Positions 7,457-13,660 of a DNA stretch of 15,357 bases are shown here, one piece after another (position 1 is the stretch's first letter; each line of letters begins with the position of its first letter). Position numbers and translations under genes: made by a program. Origin of the DNA: an uncultured Oscillospiraceae bacterium (GTDB lineage Bacteria; Bacillota; Clostridia; Oscillospirales; Oscillospiraceae); the NCBI GenBank assembly GCA_934511545.1, contig CAKSWM010000010.1:1-15357 (forward strand), written 5' to 3'. Under the pieces are notes generated by a model. That model was not told the origin of the DNA, did not search any database, and was given only the letters and a program-made list of their open reading frames with translations.

Positions 7457-7501
7457 TCTACTGCCGGTAGAGCCCCGATTCGGGGCTCTACCGGCAGTAG
7501 A
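7457..7501. repeat. 45-bp near-perfect palindrome, probable transcription terminator or intergenic palindromic element
   Basis: Arms of 22 bp (7457-7478 and 7480-7501) are perfectly complementary around a single T at 7479. The inner part reads TAGAGCCCCGATTCGGGG. It starts seven bases after the stop of the XRE gene and would fold into an extremely stable hairpin. No T-run follows on either strand, so it is not a textbook Rho-independent terminator. Pieces of it (CCGGCAGT, AGTAGAC) recur just downstream at 7504-7529. It may be a copy of a dispersed palindromic repeat. Confidence 0.7.
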
Positions 7502-7575
7502 CTCCGGCAGTTCATGAAGTAGACCCGGTTCCATACAGAGTAGGTTGAAGTGTCTGTCCGGCTGTGATAGCTTTG

Positions 7576-7584
7576 TGATAAAAT
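7576..7584 (+). promoter_or_regulatory. Possible extended -10 promoter of the DegV pair
   Basis: TGATAAAAT fits an extended -10 element (TG, one base, TAAAAT at 7579-7584), about 25 bases before the first degV start codon. No good -35 box is visible at the right distance, so confidence is modest. Confidence 0.4.
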
Positions 7585-7609
7585 AATTCTGACAAGGGAG
7601 GCAGCCATT

Positions 7610-8509
7610 TTGGAAAGCAGCTTCATACTATCCTGTGAATCAACGGTCGATCTTCCGTACAGCTATATGCTCGGCAGGCAGATCCCTGTTCTGTTTTACT
7701 CATATACGGTCAACGGCGCTGAATATGAAGACGACATGCAGCGCGACCCGCAGGCGCTGGCACGTTTTTACGGTTTTCTGGAAAGCGGCAGCATACCGCA
7801 GACGTCCCAGCTTAACGAGTTTGCATATGAGGATTTCTTCGAAGAGCAGCTGCGGAAGGGCGATCTTCTGCACGTCGTGTTCGGCTCCGGCATGACCAGC
7901 TCCATCCAGAACGCGGAAATTGCAGCAGAGATAGTGCGCGAGAAATATCCGGAGCGCAGGCTCGTCATCGTAGACTCCATGTGCAGCTCCTCGGGCTATG
8001 GTCTGCTGGTCGACGACGCGGCGGATATGCGCGACCGCGGCTGCTCGATAGACGAGACCGAAGCGTGGCTCATCGCAAACAGGCAGAAGATACATCACCA
8101 GTTCTACTCCACGGATCTTCAGTATTACCGCCGCAGCGGAAGAATGTCCGGCGCCGCGGCAGCCATCGGAGCGATACTGAACATCTGTCCCATAATGCGG
8201 CTGGACGACGCCGGCAGGATCATCGCATACGACAGGGTGCGCGGCAAGAAAAACGCGATCAAATGCACGCTCGACACGATGGAGGCACATGCGCAGGGCG
8301 GCGCCGGATATTCGGGAAAATGCTTCATCTGTCACTCGAACTGTCTAAAGGACGCAGAGGACACAAAGTGGGCCGTGCAGGAGCGCTTTCCGAATATCAG
8401 CGGCGATGTGCGCATCTGCGACATCGGAACAATAATCGCTTCCCACTGCGGACCCGGGACCGTGGCCGTTTTCTTCCACGGAGACAAAAGGACCCCCGAT
8501 AAAAAATAA
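7610..8509 (+). CDS. DegV family protein (fatty-acid-binding, FakB-like), first of a tandem pair
   Basis: A 299-aa cytoplasmic protein. Family members bind a fatty acid and, with the kinase FakA, present it for phosphorylation into phospholipid synthesis. The start is TTG 7610, well placed behind AAGGGAGG (7594-7601). Family motifs are PQTSQ (63-67), FGSGMTSSIQNA (91-102, the equivalent of the usual SSGLSGT loop), VDS (121-123), YRRSGRMSG (173-181) and HCGPGTVAVFF (279-289). The TSQ and HxGPG elements that surround the lipid carboxylate in FakB proteins are both present. The C-terminal tail KRTPDKK is short and basic. The next gene follows after 15 bases and encodes a second DegV protein. No fakA partner lies in the window. 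Confidence 0.92.
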   Translation: MESSFILSCESTVDLPYSYMLGRQIPVLFYSYTVNGAEYEDDMQRDPQALARFYGFLESGSIPQTSQLNEFAYEDFFEEQLRKGDLLHVVFGSGMTSSIQNAEIAAEIVREKYPERRLVIVDSMCSSSGYGLLVDDAADMRDRGCSIDETEAWLIANRQKIHHQFYSTDLQYYRRSGRMSGAAAAIGAILNICPIMRLDDAGRIIAYDRVRGKKNAIKCTLDTMEAHAQGGAGYSGKCFICHSNCLKDAEDTKWAVQERFPNISGDVRICDIGTIIASHCGPGTVAVFFHGDKRTPDKK

Positions 8510-8524
8510 GGCTAAGGCAGAATC

Positions 8525-9385
8525 ATGATAAAACTTTTCACCGACACTTCAGCAAACCTTCCGCTGCACCTCGTGCGGCGATACAATATAACCGTCCTCC
8601 CATTTTCCTACACCCTCAACGGAGTTGAGGCGGAAAACGGCGCGGAGACGGAATTTGACGGCAAGGCCTTTTATGACGCCATGCGCAGCGGCGCGGATGT
8701 AAAGACCTCCATGATAAACATCGTGTCGTTCCTGCTTCCGTTCGAGGACGCTCTTCAGAACGGCGACGATGTCTTATATGTCGGCATGTCGGGCGGCATC
8801 AGCGGAACGGCAAATGCCGCCGCCATCGCCGCGGCCGACCTGAAAGAGAGTTATCCGGAGCGCAGAATATGCGCTGTCGACTCTCTGGCCGCCTCTCTCG
8901 GAGAGGGACTTCAGGTCATAGAGGCCGCACAGATGATAGAGGCCGGAGACAGCTTCGACGAGATCGAGAGCCATCTCATGAAGCGCCGCGAGACGATGTG
9001 CCAGTTTTTCACCGTAGACGATCTTGAATATCTCAAACGCGGCGGCAGGATAACGGGGGCGGCGGCCTTCGTCGGTACCGTGCTGCACATCAACCCCCTG
9101 CTGCGCGGAGACGAGATCGGGCGCATCGTCCTCTGCGGAAAGGCCCGAGGAATGAAGCGCGCCCTCGACGCGCTGGCGGAAAAGTTCGACAAGCTGGCCG
9201 CCGACAAAGCCGCGCCAATCGGCATTGCCCACGCGGACAACGAAAGCGGCATGGAATTGCTTCTCGGCAAGCTGCGTGACTGCGGCTTTACCGGCGAGTG
9301 CCTGTCCGTGTGCTATGAACCCGTGACCGGGTCCCACGTCGGCCCCGGCACCGTCGCCCTGTTTTTCCAGGGCCTTCATAAATGA
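8525..9385 (+). CDS. DegV family protein (fatty-acid-binding, FakB-like), second of a tandem pair
   Basis: A 286-aa paralogue of the preceding protein. Motifs are FTDTSANLP (5-13), KTSM (60-63, where the first copy has QTSQ), SGGISGTANAA (89-99), VDSLAAS (118-124), KRGGRITGAAA (171-181) and HVGPGTVALFF (271-281). The start is ATG 8525 with the weaker site AAGGCAG a few bases upstream, and only 15 bases separate it from the first gene, so the two form one operon. The replacement of Q by M next to the lipid-binding threonine, and of the Ser-rich loop of copy one by a canonical one here, suggest that the two copies prefer different acyl chains. That is inference. Confidence 0.92.
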   Translation: MIKLFTDTSANLPLHLVRRYNITVLPFSYTLNGVEAENGAETEFDGKAFYDAMRSGADVKTSMINIVSFLLPFEDALQNGDDVLYVGMSGGISGTANAAAIAAADLKESYPERRICAVDSLAASLGEGLQVIEAAQMIEAGDSFDEIESHLMKRRETMCQFFTVDDLEYLKRGGRITGAAAFVGTVLHINPLLRGDEIGRIVLCGKARGMKRALDALAEKFDKLAADKAAPIGIAHADNESGMELLLGKLRDCGFTGECLSVCYEPVTGSHVGPGTVALFFQGLHK

Positions 9386-9661
9386 GCTTTGCGGGTATAA
9401 GCTCCGCGGTACTCCCCTTACAGGCAGAGAAGCGGCACGGCGAATAAAGCACAATGCCGCCATATCCGGCCGTAGCAAAACCGAATGTGGCGACATTGTT
9501 GCGAAGTGTGAAAGGAAGAATGTATAGGTCGGAGCCAAAAGTTGACGGCCTTTGAGCTCCGGCTGTTCAGCACATCCGGCGGTTGCCGCGAAATGCGGTT
9601 GGGAAGGCGCCGAAGGTGTTGAATGCTGATAAATGAAAAAGCATATATGCCATTAATCAAA

Positions 9662-9691
9662 ATTATACTATACACATTTCCGGTTTGTCAA
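9662..9691 (-). promoter_or_regulatory. Consensus minus-strand promoter with no obvious gene
   Basis: On the minus strand, a perfect TTGACA (9686-9691) and a perfect TATAAT (9662-9667) are separated by 18 bases, the best promoter match in the window. Transcription would start near 9655 and run towards the 3' end of the second degV gene. No ribosome binding site follows. The first ATG (9651-9653) lies practically at the start point and opens only 28 codons. A small or antisense RNA, or a relic promoter, are the options. Confidence 0.55.
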
Positions 9692-9700
9692 TATTGACAA
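9685..9700. promoter_or_regulatory. 16-bp perfect palindrome over the orphan promoter, possible operator
   Basis: TTGTCAATATTGACAA is exactly self-complementary and contains the whole -35 box of the minus-strand promoter at 9662-9691. Such placement is typical for a repressor site. The symmetry also produces a second TTGACA facing the plus strand (9694-9699), for which I see no matching -10 box. Confidence 0.45.
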
Positions 9701-9735
9701 TAATAATTCGTTTAATAACTCAATTCACACAAAAG

Positions 9736-9768
9736 CTGCCCCACTGTGTTTTTTCCACAGTGGGGCAG
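9736..9768 (-). terminator. Rho-independent terminator of the beta-helix genes
   Basis: A perfect 13-bp stem CTGCCCCACTGTG (9736-9748) / CACAGTGGGGCAG (9756-9768) encloses a 7-base loop. On the minus strand it is followed by CTTTTG. It lies 36 bases past the stop of the 9805-11580 gene and marks the end of that transcript. Confidence 0.85.
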
Positions 9769-9804
9769 TGCTCGGTTATTTATGCCTGTTTTCCGAACGG
9801 ATGC

Positions 9805-11580
9805 TTATTTTACCTCGAGCACTATGCGGCCCTGGAAGTCGCCGGCGGTGATCGGAGTTTCAACACCGTCGATGAGCATACGAAGGGTCTTGCCCTCGGG
9901 AGCGGTGACGACAGCGCCCTCGGCAAGGGTGAGGCGGGTTATATAGCTGGTGTCCGCAACGGTCCAGACGCTCTCGCCGTCCATCGTGATGATGACGCCG
10001 TTATTGACGGTCGGTGCGGCCTCCTGCTCAACGCAGCTGATGAGGTAATACTTCTCGGCGTTGATAACGTCGGTGCCCTCCTCGGGGTACCACTGCTTCG
10101 CGGAGGAGATAACGCTCTCGGCACAGACGTTCTTCATGTCGATCACGAGGTTGTGAGCGCCCTGAAGGCCTTCGCCCATGTCTTCCCAATCCTCGGGATC
10201 GATGCCCGCGGGGATCTCCATCGGGCCGTTGCGGTCGTTGGCCTTGAGCTCCGTCGTGGAGTTGAGGAAATCGCCGCAGACGTCCATGTTGGACAGGTTG
10301 ACAAAGATGTCCAGCGTGGGATCGGGATTCCACAGATCGCGGTCGACATAGACGTCGGTCTCGTCGTAGGGGATCTTGTAGAAATCGCCGCCGCCCATGC
10401 CGGGATCGTCGTTATCCATGAGCTGCATGATGACGCCGTTGCCGGAGGCTATCTCGCAGTTGTCAAAGTTGAAGGTGCTGGTGGAGCCCTTGACGCAGAT
10501 GGTGGAGCTTCCGGTATTGATGACGGTGCCGCGGTCGAAGGTCACGGTGCCGTAGCGGTCACGGAAGGCCATTGCAGCAAACATGTTGCCGTTGATGGTG
10601 CAGTTTGAGAACGAAGCGCCGCTGTCGGAATGATCCATTCCGCGCTTTTCCGGCTCGGAGTCGAGCAGCAGAGCAAAGCCGTTGACATTGAGCTCGCAGC
10701 CGTCGAACCCGAAGAAGCAGTCGCCGATGCAGAAAACGCCGTAGCCGCGTGCGCGGGGGCCGGTCAGATCCAGCGTCGTGTTGCGCAGATATGCGCGGTT
10801 GTGGATAGATCCGTCAACGGAGATAACGCCCCAGCCGTTGGACTTCATATAGGAGTCGTTGATATACACGGTCGCGTTCTCGCAGACCTGGTTGGAACGG
10901 TTGGTGCCGTAAATGCCCATGAGCCAGTTGGGGGAACCGCTGAGCTTGGGGTGGTCCGGAGCCTTCGGGCTGTTGTTGATTATGCGGCTGTTGTTGATGG
11001 TGAGAACGGTGTCTCCGCCGGCGTGGAAGCAGCAGCGGGTAACTCCGGCGAACTGGAAGTCGCAGTCCTGTATCGTCACACGGCTGTTGCCGATGGCGGT
11101 AACGCCGGCGCCGACGCCGATGAAGTCGTCGCTTCCGGAGCCTTCGAACTCGAAGCGGCAGTTGCGGATCTCATACTTGCTGTCGCCGTCGATGAGAATA
11201 CCGTTAACGTCCTCCTCGCAGGAATAGAACTCGACGTCGCGGGCATAGGTGTCCGTGATCTCGCCGCCGTTTGCCATGCCGAGGAAGGAGCGCTTCTCGC
11301 AGAGGTGGTTGTTGTCGATGACTGCGGCGCAGCGGAACATTGTGTCCGGTCCGCCGAAAAGCCTGTGCAGTCCGGAAGGCGGCATAACGTAGTAATCCTG
11401 AACAAGGACCTTTACGTCGCCGGCATAGGTGCCGGGCACGGCGGCCTCGTTGCGTCCGTTGACCATCAGAATAACGCCCTTGCCTTCCGGCGCTTCAATG
11501 CTGCCGCCCTCTTCAATGGTAAGATGGGTCAGCTCGACGGATTCTTCGATCTTCCAGACATCGCTTACAGTTTTGGTCAT
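9805..11580 (-). CDS. Large repeat protein, probable right-handed beta-helix, unknown function (copy B)
   Basis: A 591-aa protein with no signal peptide or membrane segment, so probably cytoplasmic. The start chosen is ATG 11578-11580 with AAGGAGA (11587-11593) six bases upstream; an in-frame ATG at 11601 lacks a site and precedes the region matching the paralogue. The middle (about 110-445) is built of short strands rich in N, T, G, D and V, for example NGILIDGDSKYEIRNCRFEF, VTIQDCDFQFAGVTRCCF and TVYINDSYMKSNGWG, the pattern of a pectate-lyase-like right-handed beta-helix. A module at residues 8-60 (VWKIEE... APEGKG... PGTYAGDV) returns at 538-591 (VWTVAD... APEGKTLRMLIDGVETPI). The motif QLMDNDDPGMGG sits at 386-397. 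Cys residues are frequent. It is paralogous end to end with the 11668-13530 product. I do not recognise a characterised relative, and polysaccharide lyase activity is not supported. Confidence 0.88.
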   Translation of the reverse strand: MTKTVSDVWKIEESVELTHLTIEEGGSIEAPEGKGVILMVNGRNEAAVPGTYAGDVKVLVQDYYVMPPSGLHRLFGGPDTMFRCAAVIDNNHLCEKRSFLGMANGGEITDTYARDVEFYSCEEDVNGILIDGDSKYEIRNCRFEFEGSGSDDFIGVGAGVTAIGNSRVTIQDCDFQFAGVTRCCFHAGGDTVLTINNSRIINNSPKAPDHPKLSGSPNWLMGIYGTNRSNQVCENATVYINDSYMKSNGWGVISVDGSIHNRAYLRNTTLDLTGPRARGYGVFCIGDCFFGFDGCELNVNGFALLLDSEPEKRGMDHSDSGASFSNCTINGNMFAAMAFRDRYGTVTFDRGTVINTGSSTICVKGSTSTFNFDNCEIASGNGVIMQLMDNDDPGMGGGDFYKIPYDETDVYVDRDLWNPDPTLDIFVNLSNMDVCGDFLNSTTELKANDRNGPMEIPAGIDPEDWEDMGEGLQGAHNLVIDMKNVCAESVISSAKQWYPEEGTDVINAEKYYLISCVEQEAAPTVNNGVIITMDGESVWTVADTSYITRLTLAEGAVVTAPEGKTLRMLIDGVETPITAGDFQGRIVLEVK

Positions 11581-11615
11581 ATTCTTTCTCCTTGTTTCCA
11601 TTTTTATAAAACAGA

Positions 11616-11647
11616 TTCGGGAAGGGGAGTTTCTCCCCTTCCCAGAA
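11616..11647 (-). terminator. Intergenic hairpin between the two beta-helix genes (attenuator or processing site)
   Basis: GGGAAGGGGAG (11619-11629) and CTCCCCTTCCC (11633-11643) form a perfect 11-bp stem with a 3-base loop, extended past a one-base bulge by TTC/GAA. On the minus strand it follows the stop of the upstream gene by about 20 bases and precedes GTTTTAT. The U-run is short and displaced, so partial termination or mRNA stabilisation between the cistrons is more likely than complete termination, as no promoter is evident for the downstream gene. Confidence 0.6.
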
Positions 11648-11667
11648 GCCGTTATTTGCGGTTATTC

Positions 11668-13530
11668 TTATTTGACCTCGAGTGTGATCTTTCCGGTGTA
11701 GGTTCCGGCTGCGATCGGGGTCTCGACGCCGTCAACGAGCATACGCACGCTCTTGGCTCTGGGAGCCTTGATGGTGGCGTTGCCGGCGAGCACGAGCTTG
11801 GTCAGATAGCTGGTCGCGGTGACGGTCCAGACGCTGGCGTCGTCCAGAGAGACGATAACGCCGTTGTTGATGGCCGGAGCCGGGGTCTGAACGATGTTGT
11901 TGACCTCGTCACGGTTGCGCTTGTCGATGAAGTAAACGCCCTCGCCGTACTTCTGGCTCGCACAGCTGATGATACCGGTGAGATTGACGTTGACAAGGTT
12001 GACCTCGAGGTTCTTCGCTCCCTGGAGATAGGGATCGTAGCCGCTCGCTCCCTTGACGACGTCGCCGGGGATACCGCCCATTTCCTCGGGGGAGAAGGGT
12101 TCGGGATCGTCGGGGTCGGGCTGGGGCATCGGGGGAGGACCCATCTTGGGCAGAGGATCGTAGACGTCGGAATCCTTGGGCTCGTCGAATATCGCGAACA
12201 GATTCGTCGTGGAGTTGAAGATGTTGCCCTTGAGAGTGGAGTTGGACAGGTTCATGAACACGTCCTCGTCGGGAGAAGCGACGGTGAGGTCGCGGCCCTC
12301 AACGTATTCGTCGACGCGGTCGACGGGAACGCGGTAGGAGCGCGGTCCGCCCATGCCGGGGTCGTCGTTGTCCATGAGCTGGAGGATGACGTCGTTGCCG
12401 GGATAGAACTTTGCCTTGTTGGCATTGATCGTGAATCTGGAGCCCTTGACGATCATTGCGGAAGAACCGGTATAGAAGGTGGAATCGTCGATATCGAGAT
12501 ATCCGCCGTCATTGCGGAAGGTCTCGGTGCCCCAGCGGCGGGAGTTGACGATGCAGCCGTTCTTGAACTCGCCGCTCGAGTTGTTGGTGCAGCAGATGAG
12601 AGCCATACCGCCGACGGTGACGACGCAGTGATCGAAGCTGTGCAGGCAGCGGGGATCGGCAAGACCGTCATACTCGCTGTAATCGTTGAAGTTGTCGGCA
12701 ATGCCCATTGCGCCGTAGCCGGAGGGGCTGGTCTGCATGATGATGCAGTCCTTATAGTACAGGTGGTTGTACTTACCGCCGTCAACGCTCATTGCGCCCC
12801 AGCCGTTGGTGGAAATAAAGCAGTCGTTATAGTAGCAGGTAGCCATATGACCGGCGTTGGTGATGCGGTTAGTTCCGTAGAGGCTCATCGACCAGTTCGG
12901 ATCAACGATGGGGTCAAAGGGTGCGCTCTCGCCGATGATGCGGGTGCGGTTTACGGTCAGTTCGGAGTTGTTGCCGGCAAAGATAGCGCCGCGGGTCACG
13001 CCGTTTATGTTGAACTCGGAGTCGTTGACCGTGACCTTGGCGTCGCCGTATATGGCAAGACCGGCGCCGCAGGCCTGGAAGTCGTTCTCGCCGCGGCCGA
13101 CGAGATTCATCTTGATGTTGTTGAGCGTATACTCGCCCTCGCCTGTGATGTAAATGCCGTTGAGGCCGCCGTCGTTGGCCTCGATGGTGACGTTTTCGAC
13201 GGTCTTTCCGTCATAGGTCCCGCCCTTTACGGCGCCGGGGATGCAGTATTCCTCAACGACCTCGTTGTCCTTAAGGAAAATTCCGGTGCGGTAGAAGGTC
13301 TTCTGGGGGGTGCCCCAGATGCCGACCTTGGTGAGGTAGCTGTCGCCGACGTACAGAAGGATGTCGCCCTCATAGGTGCCGGGCTTGATATCCGTCGGCA
13401 CACTGTTCAGGAACATCGTGACGCCCTTGCCCCAGGGGGCCTTTACCTTCGCGCCTTCGTTGACGACCAGTTTGTCGAGATGCATGGTTTCCTCGATCTT
13501 CCATACACCCTCAATGATTTTTTCGCTCAT
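11668..13530 (-). CDS. Large repeat protein, probable right-handed beta-helix, unknown function (copy A)
   Basis: A 620-aa paralogue of the downstream protein, also without signal peptide or membrane segment. ATG 13528-13530 follows AGGAGG (13542-13547) with a rather long 11-base spacing. A -10-like TACAAT lies at 13556-13561, but no good -35 box. Residues 9-61 (VWKIEE... APWGKG... PGTYEGDI) recur at 567-620 (VWTVTA... APRAKSVRMLVDGVETPI). The central region shows beta-helix-like turns (GEGEYTLNNIKMNLVGRG, KVTVNDSEFNINGVTRGAIF). Shared landmarks with copy B are GVTR, PNW, YGTNR, NGWG.xSVDG, GSSxxxVKGS, QLMDNDDPGMGG (384-395) and LQGAxNL. A proline and acid-rich insert (459-482, MGPPPMPQPDPDDPEPF) is much shorter in copy B. 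The function is unknown. An enzyme, a scaffold or a ligand-binding shell are all possible. Confidence 0.88.
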   Translation of the reverse strand: MSEKIIEGVWKIEETMHLDKLVVNEGAKVKAPWGKGVTMFLNSVPTDIKPGTYEGDILLYVGDSYLTKVGIWGTPQKTFYRTGIFLKDNEVVEEYCIPGAVKGGTYDGKTVENVTIEANDGGLNGIYITGEGEYTLNNIKMNLVGRGENDFQACGAGLAIYGDAKVTVNDSEFNINGVTRGAIFAGNNSELTVNRTRIIGESAPFDPIVDPNWSMSLYGTNRITNAGHMATCYYNDCFISTNGWGAMSVDGGKYNHLYYKDCIIMQTSPSGYGAMGIADNFNDYSEYDGLADPRCLHSFDHCVVTVGGMALICCTNNSSGEFKNGCIVNSRRWGTETFRNDGGYLDIDDSTFYTGSSAMIVKGSRFTINANKAKFYPGNDVILQLMDNDDPGMGGPRSYRVPVDRVDEYVEGRDLTVASPDEDVFMNLSNSTLKGNIFNSTTNLFAIFDEPKDSDVYDPLPKMGPPPMPQPDPDDPEPFSPEEMGGIPGDVVKGASGYDPYLQGAKNLEVNLVNVNLTGIISCASQKYGEGVYFIDKRNRDEVNNIVQTPAPAINNGVIVSLDDASVWTVTATSYLTKLVLAGNATIKAPRAKSVRMLVDGVETPIAAGTYTGKITLEVK

Positions 13531-13609
13531 TCTCGGTATTTCCTCCTGTTCTAATATTGTAAACTAAACACTTGATTGGATAGTGCATTGGGGAAAAATA
13601 CTTTTAAGC

Positions 13610-13638
13610 TTCCGGGACGGCAGAGCGCCGTCCCGGAA
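13610..13638 (-). terminator. Rho-independent terminator after the flavin oxidoreductase gene
   Basis: TTCCGGGACGGC (13610-13621) and GCCGTCCCGGAA (13627-13638) form a perfect 12-bp stem around a 5-base loop. On the minus strand it lies about 22 bases past the stop of the oxidoreductase gene and is followed by GCTTAAAAGTATTTTT. It separates that gene from the beta-helix pair, which therefore probably has its own promoter. Confidence 0.8.
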
Positions 13639-13660
13639 AATCGCGATGTTGAATATGTTG

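Larger units (their letters stand above)
9386..9804. other. Intergenic region between convergent transcripts; no convincing gene
   Basis: These 419 bases separate the DegV pair from the end of the beta-helix gene. I find no coding sequence with a ribosome binding site or recognisable product; the one longer minus-strand frame (9418-9675) gives an arginine, serine and cysteine-rich product with no domain. The region holds a consensus minus-strand promoter (9662-9691), a 16-bp palindrome over it (9685-9700) and the terminator at 9736-9768. GAGCTT/AAGCTC at the left end (about 9384-9404) is only a short 6-bp stem without a T-run. Confidence 0.6.

Noticed and set aside
9418..9675. An 85-codon minus-strand frame behind the orphan promoter.
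   Set aside because: Its ATG lies upstream of the predicted transcription start, inside or before the -10 box. The product is Arg, Ser and Cys-rich with no recognisable feature.
10630..13554. A 974-codon open frame on the plus strand, opposite both beta-helix genes (and a 307-codon one at 9685-10608).
   Set aside because: It is a mirror of the minus-strand genes. Its product is a monotonous Val/Ala/Asp/Gly-rich sequence without domains, it has no ribosome binding site, it runs through the intergenic hairpin, and the paralogue similarity and terminators all fit the minus strand.
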